Below are positions 29,773 through 38,636 of a stretch of DNA of 64,000 nt, one piece after another. A model generated the notes under the pieces. It did no database searches. It was not told where the DNA came from and saw only the letters and a program-made list of their open reading frames with translations. Source of the stretch: Polymorphobacter fuscus (GTDB taxonomy: Bacteria > Pseudomonadota > Alphaproteobacteria > Sphingomonadales > Sphingomonadaceae). Every line of letters begins with the position of its first letter. Position 1 is the first letter of the stretch. The stretch spans positions 496,001 through 560,000 of the forward strand of contig NZ_JAATJI010000001.1 of assembly GCF_011927825.1 (NCBI RefSeq), read 5' to 3'. The position numbers were made by a program, and so were the translations under genes.

Positions 29773-30495
29773 TTAGCGCTTGACGGCAGCGGCGGCAGCC
29801 GGTGTCGTGACGACGGGAGCGGTAACACGCGAGCCCGAGACCAGTGCACCATGAACGTCAGCGGAAAAGTTGTTGAGCTTTTCGACAACATCCTTGTTGC
29901 GACGGATCAGCCAGTTGTAACCGAGCACGGCGGGCACGGCGACGGCAAGACCCAGAGCGGTCATGATAAGTGCTTCACCGACCGGGCCGGCAACCTTGTC
30001 GATCGATGCCTGGCCGGCGAGACCGATGTTGATCAGGGCGCGATAGATGCCGACGACGGTCCCGAACAGACCGATGAACGGCGAGGTCGAACCGACCGAT
30101 GCGAGGAACGACAGGCCGCCCTGCAGCTTCGACGAAACCGTCGTGCTCGAACGGTTGAGGGCCATCGTCACCCATTCATGCTGGTCGATCTTGTCGGTCA
30201 GGCGACCTTCATGGTGATCCGAAGCGCGCAGGCCGTCGTCGACGATCTGCTTGAACGGCGAATTCTTGTCGAGCTTCGCAGCGCCGGTCTTGAGATCGGG
30301 AGCCGTCCAGAACTTCTTTTCCAGTTCCTTGGCTTCGCTCAGGACTTTGCGCTGATCGATATACTTGGTGATGATGATGAACCATGACGCGAGCGACATG
30401 AACACCAGAATGCCAAAGACCGACTGGGCGATGATGCCGCCCTGTTCGAGCGCGGCCGCCAGGCCATATGGGTTTTCTACTGCGACGGTTTCCAT
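29773..30495 (-). CDS. exbB: ExbB (MotA/TolQ/ExbB proton channel)
   Basis: Inner-membrane protein of 240 residues with three helices: about 25-45, 135-160 (including FIGLFGTVVGIYRAL) and 170-195 (ALIMTALGLAVAVPAVLGY). The segment GPVGEALIMTALGLAVAVPA carries the conserved Thr and Glu facing the ExbD helix. The tail ends in an Ala-rich stretch. It belongs to the tonB-exbB-exbD-exbD operon. Confidence 0.95.
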   Translation of the reverse strand: METVAVENPYGLAAALEQGGIIAQSVFGILVFMSLASWFIIITKYIDQRKVLSEAKELEKKFWTAPDLKTGAAKLDKNSPFKQIVDDGLRASDHHEGRLTDKIDQHEWVTMALNRSSTTVSSKLQGGLSFLASVGSTSPFIGLFGTVVGIYRALINIGLAGQASIDKVAGPVGEALIMTALGLAVAVPAVLGYNWLIRRNKDVVEKLNNFSADVHGALVSGSRVTAPVVTTPAAAAAVKR

Positions 30496-30562
30496 TGTGT
30501 TTTCCCTCGATGTGTCTTTGGTTTGCGCCCCGGCCAGCGATCACGCTGGCCTTAATTCCGGG

Positions 30563-31216
30563 TTATCTCTTGGTAATCTGCCACCGGACGGTCTTGACGG
30601 CAGTGGATTCGACCGGGTTGCCGTTTTCCAGTGCCGGCTTGCTGCGCCAGCGGGTCTGGGCAAGACGGCAGGACTTTTCGTCAAGCTTCGGAAATCCGCT
30701 GGGCGCCACGACAGTGCAGCTCGTCACACGACCGTTGGTACCGACGGTCACCTGAACCCGCGTCACGCCTTCTTCCTCGGCGCGGAGCGATGATGCCGGA
30801 TAATCGTCTTCCGAAACCGAGAGGCTGCGCGGATCGAACTGGGCAGCCTGGGTCGGACCCGTGGGTGCCGGCGGGGCCGGCGGTGCCGGCGGTGCCGGTG
30901 CCACGAACTTGGGCGGCTCAGGTTGGGCAACAACCGTCTGCGTCGTGATTGTCGGCGGCGCCTCCTGCGCCACCGAAACTTCCGGCGGCGGGACGTACGG
31001 CGGGATCTCGATGTCCTTCGGCGGCGGCGGTGGCGGCTCTTCCGGCGGCGGCGCCTCTTCCTTGACGTTGACCGTCTCGAGTGGCTGGACGATCGCCTTG
31101 ACGGCTTTCAGTGCCAGGCCCGTTATGAAAGCATACCCCAGAAAGACGTGCAAAAGGGCAACCAGCCCAAATGCCACCATCCGGTTTTTGCTCATTCCTC
31201 CATCAGCGTATGCCAT
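30563..31216 (-). CDS. tonB: TonB energy transducer
   Basis: Protein of 217 residues that links the ExbB/ExbD motor to outer-membrane receptors. One N-terminal helix (VAFGLVALLHVFLGYAFITG) with a histidine, then a Pro/Glu-rich spacer of about 100 residues (PPPPPP and PAPPAPPAPPAP runs), then a globular TonB_C domain of about 80 residues with VQVTVGTNGRVTSC and RWRSKPA. The start MAYADGG matches other sphingomonad TonB proteins. It is first in its operon; the many TonB-dependent receptors usual in this order must lie elsewhere. Confidence 0.94.
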   Translation of the reverse strand: MAYADGGMSKNRMVAFGLVALLHVFLGYAFITGLALKAVKAIVQPLETVNVKEEAPPPEEPPPPPPKDIEIPPYVPPPEVSVAQEAPPTITTQTVVAQPEPPKFVAPAPPAPPAPPAPTGPTQAAQFDPRSLSVSEDDYPASSLRAEEEGVTRVQVTVGTNGRVTSCTVVAPSGFPKLDEKSCRLAQTRWRSKPALENGNPVESTAVKTVRWQITKR

Positions 31217-31309
31217 GGGCGCTGCAAAACTCCCTGAAAGCTAAAAAATTCAGAACAACGGTGTCCGGCGCTTCCCCCCTGACCCTGTGCTGTTCCCTCT
31301 CCACGCTCT

Positions 31310-31338
31310 GTGTAACCGCATCTTGGGGAGCGTCGCAA
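31310..31338 (-). promoter_or_regulatory. Possible sigma-70 promoter for tonB operon
   Basis: On the minus strand, TTGCGA (31333-31338) and TTACAC (31310-31315) are separated by exactly 17 bases, about 95 bases before the tonB ATG. The -10 element is weak, so this is a candidate only. No iron-box-like repeat stood out nearby. Confidence 0.3.
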
Positions 31339-31452
31339 CCGCTTTATCGCCACAATTGTGCACTGCGGCTCAGTCTGGCGCGAAAGGACGAAATCGGAGC
31401 GTTTCCGAGGGATAAAGTTGCAGGTGGAGGGTCAATATGACTAAGATCGGGC

Positions 31453-32259
31453 ATGTTTGTCCCCCCGCTCCGCCACACCGCTGCCATGATTTCGCTCGGG
31501 CTTGTGCTCGCTGCATCGCCTGCCCGCGCCGACCCGGCGTTCGCCGACGTCGCGGAATTGACCATCGCCGCACCCGTCATCGTCCAGGCAACGATTACCA
31601 AAGCCGAGCGCATTGCCGATCGTGACAGCCCCGGCCTTGCCCCGGGATCGGCGCGCATCCTGGTCACCGCCGCGCTCGACGCCGCACTTACCGCGCCCGG
31701 TCCCGTTCCGCCGCAGCTCAGCTGGCTATGGGATAGCCCGCTCGATGCCCGCGGCAAGCCGCCGAAGCCCAAGGGACAAAAGGTCATGGCCTGGCTGGCG
31801 CCGCCTGATGCGGCAGGCAAGACGCGGCTGGCGGGACCGGACGCGCAACAGCCTTGGACACCGGCGCTCGATGCGCAGGTCCGCGCCATCGCCACCGATG
31901 CCCGGTCGGGCCAGGTCCCGGTCATCACCGGGGTCTCCAACGGCTTTCGCGCCGATGGCACTGTCCCGGGCGAAAGCGAAAGCCAGTTCTTCCTGTCGGC
32001 CGCCGACGGCCGCGGCGCCACGCTGGTCGTCACCGCAAGGCCGGGGGCACAACGGCGCATCACGCTGGCGCGCGGTGATGTCATCGATGAATCAGCAGCG
32101 ACCGTCCGCCCGGGGACGTTGCTGTGGTATCGGCTGGCGTGCACACTGCCGTCCACCCTGCCCCCCGCGGCTGGCGGCGCCGACCCGGCACTGGCGGCGG
32201 ACTGGCAGGCAGCGATCGCCAGCCTCGGGCCCTGCGGCCGGTCGCGGCCGGCGCGCTAG
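31453..32259 (+). CDS. Exported protein of unknown function
   Basis: Protein of 268 residues with a signal peptide (ISLGLVLAASPARADP); the ATG at 31486 would give a tidier leader than the one at 31453. The mature part is rich in Ala and Pro, has few cysteines (two, in LACT and GPCG), and no catalytic motif I can name. I do not recognise the family. Its stop codon lies in a CTAG that is shared, on the other strand, by the converging folB stop. Confidence 0.65.
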   Translation: MFVPPLRHTAAMISLGLVLAASPARADPAFADVAELTIAAPVIVQATITKAERIADRDSPGLAPGSARILVTAALDAALTAPGPVPPQLSWLWDSPLDARGKPPKPKGQKVMAWLAPPDAAGKTRLAGPDAQQPWTPALDAQVRAIATDARSGQVPVITGVSNGFRADGTVPGESESQFFLSAADGRGATLVVTARPGAQRRITLARGDVIDESAATVRPGTLLWYRLACTLPSTLPPAAGGADPALAADWQAAIASLGPCGRSRPAR

Positions 32260-32678
32260 AAGCTGCTGAGTTCAACCCCGACAGCTGAACAATCGGGGTA
32301 GATATCCGGCTTGCGGGTCGAAACCCGCAAGCCGACGACGCCCTGCCGCGCCGCTATCAGATTGTAGATGGCGTGCGCCACGGTTTCCTGCAGGTTGAAC
32401 CGTCGTGCCGAAACGAGCGCCAGCACGGCAGTCCGCAGGACGTCATAATCCCATGCCGAAGCGACCGTGTCGCAGTCCGGAAAATGCGCTGCCGACAACC
32501 AGATTTCAAGGTTGACCCGCAACCGCTGCGGGGTGCCGATTTCGAAATCATGGAAGCCGATGTCCACCGGGATATCGAAATCCTCCAGCATGATCTTGCG
32601 CGACCGCGGTGCCAGGCCCGGCGGGACCAGACCCGTCAGTTCGCCCGCGTCCGTTGCCAGAATCTGTTCCTCGATCAT
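32256..32678 (-). CDS. folB: Dihydroneopterin aldolase family protein
   Basis: FolB-like protein of 140 residues for the folate pathway (dihydroneopterin to hydroxymethyl-dihydropterin). The core reads DIPVDIGFHDFEIGTPQRLRVNLEIWL, with the conserved GxxxxE region, then DYDVLRTAVLALV and LQETVAHAI. The expected catalytic Glu near the first strand is replaced by H-D-F-E in register, so activity on dihydroneopterin is probable rather than certain. The ATG at 32678 overlaps the upstream reductase stop (ATGA), so the two pteridine genes are co-translated. Confidence 0.82.
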   Translation of the reverse strand: MIEEQILATDAGELTGLVPPGLAPRSRKIMLEDFDIPVDIGFHDFEIGTPQRLRVNLEIWLSAAHFPDCDTVASAWDYDVLRTAVLALVSARRFNLQETVAHAIYNLIAARQGVVGLRVSTRKPDIYPDCSAVGVELSSF

Positions 32679-33433
32679 TTGTCCACCATGAAAGCAACGT
32701 CGCGGGGCAGCCCCAATAGCCGCTGGCCGCCGTCGAGCGTGATCGTCTGGGCGTTGAAGGTCGGCGTGGCAATGATGAAGCGCAATGCCGCGACAATCTC
32801 CTCCACCGCAACCCCACGCCGCAACGGGTTCATCCCGTGGACGGCGTCGAAATTGTCGCGGCTTTGCGGTCCGCTCACCAGCGTCACGGCGGGCGCGATG
32901 GCTGCGCAACGCAACCGCGGCGCATAGGCCCGCGCCGTGAGTTCGGTCAGGCCGTCCAGTCCGATTTTCGACAAGGTATAGGTGAAATAATCGGGATTGA
33001 GCGCTTCGAGCTTTGCATCGAGCATGTTGACGACCAGCGCCGGCGCGTCATCGGTCGGCACCGCGGCGGCGAAGGCCCGGGTCAACAGCGCCGGCGCCCG
33101 CAGGTTGATCGCCATGTGCGTGTCGAATGCGGCGACACTGAAATCGTCGATGTCGTCGAGAACGAAGCGTGACGCCGAATTGACCAGCAGCCCCAGCGGC
33201 GGCAGCGTCGCCGCCGCCGCGATGATCGCCGCCGCCGCCATTGAATCGGCCAGGTCGGCCGCCACCACCGCAGCGTTGCCGACCTCGGCCGCCAGCGCAT
33301 CGGCGTCCGCGCGCGAGGTGTTGCAATGGATGAGGACATGCCAGCCGTCCGCGGCCAGCGCCCGCACGAAAGCGGCGCCGATACGCCGGGCACCCCCGGT
33401 AACGATGGCAGTCTGGTTGCGCGACACGGTCAT
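32675..33433 (-). CDS. SDR reductase, FolM/pteridine reductase-like
   Basis: Oxidoreductase of 252 residues. The cofactor loop TGGARRIG, with two arginines, is the FolM/PTR1 hallmark for NADPH. NSASRF replaces the usual NNAG, as in pteridine reductases. The catalytic Tyr and Lys are in YTLSK; the serine position is occupied by an Asp in NMLDAKL, also seen in FolM. The ATG at 33433 was preferred to one 39 bases upstream because the conserved strand begins just after it. It sits in an operon with folB, supporting a role in dihydromonapterin or dihydrofolate reduction. Confidence 0.85.
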   Translation of the reverse strand: MTVSRNQTAIVTGGARRIGAAFVRALAADGWHVLIHCNTSRADADALAAEVGNAAVVAADLADSMAAAAIIAAAATLPPLGLLVNSASRFVLDDIDDFSVAAFDTHMAINLRAPALLTRAFAAAVPTDDAPALVVNMLDAKLEALNPDYFTYTLSKIGLDGLTELTARAYAPRLRCAAIAPAVTLVSGPQSRDNFDAVHGMNPLRRGVAVEEIVAALRFIIATPTFNAQTITLDGGQRLLGLPRDVAFMVDK

Positions 33434-33490
33434 TACGGCCGGCGGGTTAGCCCCCGGGGCGCGTCCCGGCAAGCCGGCGCGGCAAAATGG

Positions 33491-34720
33491 TCAACGCAGG
33501 ATCGCCTGTGCCAGCCGGTCCTTGCCGTCGGACGGCAGCGGCGTGATGCCGAGCAAGCGCGTCAAGACTGGATAGACATCGACATTGTCGAACGGCGCCA
33601 CCACGGTTCCCGGCCGGAACGCCGGCCCGGCCGCGACGAAGCTGGCCGCCATCTCGGGCGCCGCGGGATCATAGCCGTGCATGCCGCCCAGCGCCTTGTC
33701 CTCCGACGGCCCGCGGTCGAGGATCATCCACCCCGGCTGCGCCAAACAGACGAACGACGGCACACGCGGATTATGGCCATAGTGCAGTCGCGCCGGGATC
33801 GCGCCGCGCGGCCAGCATGTCATGTGGGGGTGAGGACGTTTCAGCGCGCTCGCCAGCACCGCCCCCTGGCCCGGCATCGGCTCGAGCCCCGCGACCGCGC
33901 CGGTGGAGACCGTCCGGAAACTCCCGGCCGGTACCGTCAGGTCGAGCCGCACCACCCGTTCCGGCGCGACACTGGCCATGCCATGGTCCGACACCAGCAC
34001 GATATTGGCGGCCACCGACCTGGCTTTCAGTCCGGCAACGAGCGCGCCGATCTGGGCATCGACTTCGGCCAGGGCCTTCACCGTCTCGGGTGCGTCGGGG
34101 CCGAACTCATGGCCGTCGTGATCGACGGTGTCGAGATACAGCGTCATGAAGGCTGGCCGCGCCGGCTGGTCGACCCATGCCAGGATCTGGGCGACGCGAT
34201 CGCTGTTGGGCAGCTTGCCGTCGAACGGCAGCCATTGCGTCGGCCGGACGCCGTGGATGGCGGCTTCCGACCCCGGCCAGAACATCGTTGCGGTCTTCAA
34301 CCCCGCCTTTTCCGCCGTCACCCAGATCGGCTCGGCCTCGTTCCACCAGCGCGGGTCCTCGACTGCGGCGCGGTTCGACAGGGAAAACCGCACCCCGGGG
34401 ATGCGCGGGTCCTCCATCGTGTTGTTGACGATGCCATGGTTGTCGGGCCGCATCCCCGTGACAAGCGTATAATGGTTGGGAAAGGTCAGCGACGGAAAGC
34501 TCGGCCGCATCGCAGTGGCCCGAACGCCCGATGCCGCCAGGGCGCTGATGTTCGGCGTGACGCCGCGGGTGAGATAGTCGGCACGCAGGCCGTCGACCGA
34601 AATCAGGATCACCGGTGGCCGCTGCGTCGGCGCTGCAACGTCCGCCAGCCGTGGCGCCCGGGCGGCGCACCCTGCCAACAGCAGCAGCGCGATCATCGTC
34701 GTGGTGCGGATCATCGTCAT
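33491..34720 (-). CDS. Alkaline-phosphatase-superfamily phosphodiesterase lipoprotein (NPP type)
   Basis: Protein of 409 residues with a lipobox (LLLLAGCAA) and a type I phosphodiesterase/nucleotide pyrophosphatase domain. Metal and nucleophile motifs are ISVDGLRADYL and SFPSLTFPNHYTLVTG, in which the Thr is the nucleophile. Later metal ligands are LDTVDHDGHEFGP and SDHGMASV. It probably cleaves phosphodiester or phosphonate bonds in the periplasm. The ATG at 34720 starts the signal; the frame is open upstream without family similarity. It is divergent from uvrC. Confidence 0.88.
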   Translation of the reverse strand: MTMIRTTTMIALLLLAGCAARAPRLADVAAPTQRPPVILISVDGLRADYLTRGVTPNISALAASGVRATAMRPSFPSLTFPNHYTLVTGMRPDNHGIVNNTMEDPRIPGVRFSLSNRAAVEDPRWWNEAEPIWVTAEKAGLKTATMFWPGSEAAIHGVRPTQWLPFDGKLPNSDRVAQILAWVDQPARPAFMTLYLDTVDHDGHEFGPDAPETVKALAEVDAQIGALVAGLKARSVAANIVLVSDHGMASVAPERVVRLDLTVPAGSFRTVSTGAVAGLEPMPGQGAVLASALKRPHPHMTCWPRGAIPARLHYGHNPRVPSFVCLAQPGWMILDRGPSEDKALGGMHGYDPAAPEMAASFVAAGPAFRPGTVVAPFDNVDVYPVLTRLLGITPLPSDGKDRLAQAILR

Positions 34721-34851
34721 GGCCTTGTTATCTGATGTGCGGCCGACGCTGCCCGCGCCCGCCGTCTTTTGCACGCCGGGATGACAGGATCGTGGCAGCG
34801 CGTCACCGCTTGATCTGGCATTTCCGCCGCCAGTCGCTACATCTCCGCGCG

Positions 34852-36765
34852 ATGACAACCGACCGTTTTTCGGAAGAAACCGCCACCTTCACGGTGCAGG
34901 GCAAGGATGCGCCCGATCTCGACCGCGGCGTTGCCGCGATCCGCAACGTCCTGCGCACCCTTCCCGCCCGCCCCGGCGTATACCGGATGACCGATGCCGG
35001 CGGCGATGTCCTGTATATCGGCAAGGCGCGATCGCTGAGAAGCCGCGTGACCAATTATACCCAGGTCAATCGCCTGTCGCGCCGGCTGCAACGCATGGTC
35101 TCGCAAACCCGCGACATGACCATCGTCACCACCAATTCGGAATCGGAAGCGCTGCTGCTCGAAGCGCAACTGATCAAGCGTTACCGCCCGCCCTATAACG
35201 TGCTGCTGCGCGACGACAAGAGCTTCCCCTTCATCTTCCTGCGCGAAGACCATGATTTTCCACGCATTTCGAAACATCGCGGGGCGCGTATCGGCAAGGG
35301 CAGTTATTATGGCCCCTTCGCCAGCGCCGGCGCTGTCAACACCACGCTCAACGCCCTGCAAAAGGTATTCCTGCTGCGATCGTGCACCGACAGTTTTTTC
35401 GCCAATCGCACCCGCCCCTGCCTGCTCCACCAGATCAAGCGCTGTTCGGCGCCGTGCGTCGGCCGGATCACCGATGCCGCCTATGGCGAGCTCGTCGCCG
35501 ATGCCAAGTCCTTCCTGTCGGGGCGCACCCAGGAGGCGCAGAAAAAGCTCGGCACTGCCATGCAGGCTGCGGCCGAGGCGCGCGATTTCGAGCTTGCGGC
35601 CGTCTTGCGCGACCGGTTGCGGGCGCTGACCTTCATCCAGGGCAGCCAGGCGATCAACGCCGAAGGCTCGGCCAGCGACGCCGACATCATCGCCATGGCG
35701 TGCCAGGCCGGCGTCATGTGCATCCAGATCTTCTTCATTCGCGGCGGCCAGAACTGGGGCCACCGGGCGTTTTTCCCCGGCCATACCGACGGCGTATCGG
35801 AAGACGAGGTGCTGACCAGCTTCCTTGCCCAGCTCTACGAGGAGTTGCCGCCGCCGCGCGAAATCCTGCTCGACCGCACGCTCGACGAAGCCACGCTGCT
35901 CGCCGAGGCGCTCTCGGACAAGGCCGGCCACCGGGTCGGCGTCAAGGCACCGCAGCGCGGGCCGAACCGCAAGCTCGTCGACCAGGCCGCCCGCAACGCC
36001 GTCGAAGCGCTCGATCGGCGGCAGGCGGAATCAACGACGCAGGGCCGGCTGCTGACCGCGCTCGCCGACCTGTTCGACCTTGCCGAGCCACCCCGGCGCA
36101 TCGAAGTCTATGACAACAGCCATATCATGGGCAGCAACGCGCTCGGCGCGATGATCGTGGCCGGGCCGGAGGGCTTCATCAAGAACCAGTACCGCAAGTT
36201 CAACATGAACGACGCCCGCATCACGCCAGGCGACGACCTCGCGATGATGAAGGCGATGTTGTCGCGGCGCTTCGCCCGGTTGGAAAAGGAAGACCCTGAT
36301 CGCAGCGCTGGCGACTGGCCCGACCTGGTGCTCATCGACGGCGGACGCGGCCAGCTGGCGGCGGTCAATGCGGCGCTGGCCGAACTCGGCGTCGCCGATG
36401 TCGTCATCATCGGCGTGTCGAAGGGCTTCGATCGTGACGCCGGGCGCGAGACCTTCCACATGCCCGATGGCAGGGAGCTTCATCTGGCGCCCAATGACCC
36501 GGTGCTGTTCTTCCTGCAGCGGCTGCGCGACGAGGCGCATCGCTTCGCCATCGGCGCCCACCGCGCCAAGCGCAGTCGGGCCATCGCCGCCAATCCGCTC
36601 GACGATGTTCCCGGCATCGGTCCCGCCCGCAAGAAGGCGCTGCTGATGCATTTCGGCACCAGCCGGGCGGTGCGCGGTGCCACGCTCGCCGACCTGGAAA
36701 ATGCACCGGGGATCAGCAAGGCGATGGCGCGCGCCATCCACGGCCATTTTCAGTCCGGCGGCTGA
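34852..36765 (+). CDS. uvrC: Excinuclease ABC subunit C
   Basis: Nucleotide-excision repair nuclease of 637 residues that cuts on both sides of UvrAB-marked lesions. The GIY-YIG domain spans about residues 40-120, with RPGVYRM, DVLYIGKARSLRSR and a later LEAQLIKRYRPPYN. A UVR motif and the C-terminal RNase-H-like nuclease follow (EVYDNSHIMGSNALGAM, with LVLIDGGRGQL). The end has a helix-hairpin-helix pair (LDDVPGIGPARKKALL, then LENAPGISKAMA). ATG 34852 begins about 40 residues before GIY, as usual. Confidence 0.96.
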   Translation: MTTDRFSEETATFTVQGKDAPDLDRGVAAIRNVLRTLPARPGVYRMTDAGGDVLYIGKARSLRSRVTNYTQVNRLSRRLQRMVSQTRDMTIVTTNSESEALLLEAQLIKRYRPPYNVLLRDDKSFPFIFLREDHDFPRISKHRGARIGKGSYYGPFASAGAVNTTLNALQKVFLLRSCTDSFFANRTRPCLLHQIKRCSAPCVGRITDAAYGELVADAKSFLSGRTQEAQKKLGTAMQAAAEARDFELAAVLRDRLRALTFIQGSQAINAEGSASDADIIAMACQAGVMCIQIFFIRGGQNWGHRAFFPGHTDGVSEDEVLTSFLAQLYEELPPPREILLDRTLDEATLLAEALSDKAGHRVGVKAPQRGPNRKLVDQAARNAVEALDRRQAESTTQGRLLTALADLFDLAEPPRRIEVYDNSHIMGSNALGAMIVAGPEGFIKNQYRKFNMNDARITPGDDLAMMKAMLSRRFARLEKEDPDRSAGDWPDLVLIDGGRGQLAAVNAALAELGVADVVIIGVSKGFDRDAGRETFHMPDGRELHLAPNDPVLFFLQRLRDEAHRFAIGAHRAKRSRAIAANPLDDVPGIGPARKKALLMHFGTSRAVRGATLADLENAPGISKAMARAIHGHFQSGG

Positions 36766-36770
36766 CCGGT

Positions 36771-38486
36771 TCAGCCGCCGACCGCGCCGACCACCCAGCC
36801 TTCGCAGAATTCGACCAGGCGGCGGCTGGGCAGAGGCACCGCGATTTCATAGCCCTGGACGCCGTCACAGCCGGCGGCGATGGCGGCCGCCAGCTGGAAC
36901 GGTTCCTCTACGCCTTCGGCGATCACCGACAATCCCAGCCGCCGCGCCAGCGCCACGACGGTTTCGACCACGATGCGCTCGCGCTCGGTGCCGCCCAGCG
37001 CCTTGGTAAAGCTGCGGTCGAGCTTGATGCCGTCGATCGGCAGCCGCGCCATCCATGCCAGCGACGAGAAACCGGTGCCGAAGTCATCGAGAACGATGTG
37101 GATTCCGGACTTGCGAATACCTTCGAGGACTTCGGCAGCATCGGCGATATTCTCGATGAAGGCGCCTTCGGTGACCTCCAGCGTCAGGCGATGCGGCGGC
37201 AACGCCGATGTCGCCAGCCCGGCGCGCAGCGCGTCGGCAAAGCCGGGGTCCGCCAGGTCGGCCGCGGTGATGTTCACCGCCAGCCGCAGCGCCGACAATG
37301 CCGGCGTCCAAGACATCACCTCGCGCATCGCCCGGGCGCGGATATGGCGACCCAGCTTGATCGCCAGTTCGGCGGTGGCCGCCGTTTCCAGCAGCGTTTC
37401 GGCGTCGAGAACGCCGAAGGCGCGGTGGTTCCAGCGCACCAGCGCTTCGACCCCCGCAATCCGCCCCGTTTCCAAGTTGAGGATCGGCTGGAACAGCAGT
37501 GCAATATCGTCACTCTCGATTGCCTGGTGCAAATCCGTGACCAGGTCGGCCATGCGCAACAGCGTGTCGCCTTGGGTCTCCGGCTGGAACATGATGATTG
37601 CCCCGGGCTCGGCGGCGCGCGCAGCCGCCAGCGCAGCGCTGCTTTGCCGAATCAGCACATCGACCGTTTCGGGCTTCTGCGGGTCGCGCCAGGCGATACC
37701 GATGCGCGCCGTCAGGTGGATCTCGCGCTCGCCGGTGCGGAACGGCGTCGCAAACGCAGAGACCAATTGCCGCGCCAGCAGGTCCATCTCGCGCACGCCG
37801 ACCTCACCGGACACTGCCACGGCAAATTCCGCGGCTGCCAGCCGGGCCAACAGCCGCCTTTGCCCGGGCGTGGCGAAGCGATCGCCGACGATGCCGGCAA
37901 GCCGGGTGGCAACGGACCGCAGTGCCTCGTCGGCCACGCTTCGCCCATAGGCGGCATTGATCGCAGCAATGCGCCCGACGCCGAGTGTCAGGACCACCAG
38001 CCCCGGTGTCGAGGCCTGTTGCGCGATCATCCATTCCTGCAATTGCGCGGCGCTTGCCAGTCCGGTCAGCGCGTCGCGCAGCGCATCGGCTTCCTCCCCG
38101 CGCTGTTCGACGCTGCTCGCGGTCAGGCGCAGCGCGTTGCCGAAGGCGGTGTTGTTGAACGGGCTGACCAGCACATTGGTGGCACCGGCCGCTTCCGCCA
38201 GACTGGCGCCGCCGACATCGCTGCGCGACAACAGCACCAGCAGGCCGCCCTGGTGCCGCCCGATTTCCGGCCCCAGCAGCCGTGCGATCGCCAGGCCCTG
38301 CTCAACGGCACCGCGGGCATCGACGACCGCGACGCGCACTGCGCCGGTCTCGCACTGGGCCAGTGCCTGCGCCGGCTGTCGCTCGACGCGCGGCAGCATG
38401 CCGGCCGCCTCGACGCTCATGGCGACATCATTGGCGTAGCGCGGCGAAACCACCAGTACGACCTCGGTCTCGCGCGACACCATCAT
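36771..38486 (-). CDS. c-di-GMP phosphodiesterase with degenerate GGDEF domain
   Basis: Cytoplasmic protein of 571 residues. Residues about 1-130 resemble a receiver without a clear phospho-acceptor. The middle is a GGDEF domain whose active loop reads LAAAEFAV instead of GGDEF, so it should not make c-di-GMP. The C-terminal EAL domain looks active: EALVRWNH, NITAADL, EVTEGAF, LDDFGTGFSSL and IKLDRSF are all present. It probably degrades c-di-GMP and lowers biofilm signalling. It converges on uvrC with a five-base gap. Confidence 0.9.
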   Translation of the reverse strand: MMVSRETEVVLVVSPRYANDVAMSVEAAGMLPRVERQPAQALAQCETGAVRVAVVDARGAVEQGLAIARLLGPEIGRHQGGLLVLLSRSDVGGASLAEAAGATNVLVSPFNNTAFGNALRLTASSVEQRGEEADALRDALTGLASAAQLQEWMIAQQASTPGLVVLTLGVGRIAAINAAYGRSVADEALRSVATRLAGIVGDRFATPGQRRLLARLAAAEFAVAVSGEVGVREMDLLARQLVSAFATPFRTGEREIHLTARIGIAWRDPQKPETVDVLIRQSSAALAAARAAEPGAIIMFQPETQGDTLLRMADLVTDLHQAIESDDIALLFQPILNLETGRIAGVEALVRWNHRAFGVLDAETLLETAATAELAIKLGRHIRARAMREVMSWTPALSALRLAVNITAADLADPGFADALRAGLATSALPPHRLTLEVTEGAFIENIADAAEVLEGIRKSGIHIVLDDFGTGFSSLAWMARLPIDGIKLDRSFTKALGGTERERIVVETVVALARRLGLSVIAEGVEEPFQLAAAIAAGCDGVQGYEIAVPLPSRRLVEFCEGWVVGAVGG

Positions 38487-38636
38487 GCTCCCCAGGACTT
38501 CGTTTCGGGGTCATACCCCTTCATGCCGCCGTATCAAATCGCCTAGCCAGCAATTTCCTGTCCGGCAAACCGAATTCCATCCTATCCCGACGTGGGGGTG
38601 GACTTCGGCCCCTGCCATCGCCACCTTGCCGGCGAT

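Noticed and set aside
31217..31452. Possible iron box (Fur/Irr site) in front of tonB
   Set aside because: The region was read on both strands and no extended AT-rich inverted repeat resembling a Fur site was seen.
38507..38519. GGGGTCATACCCC inverted repeat before the EAL gene
   Set aside because: Short five-base arms in GC-rich DNA are expected by chance; there is no second sign of an operator.
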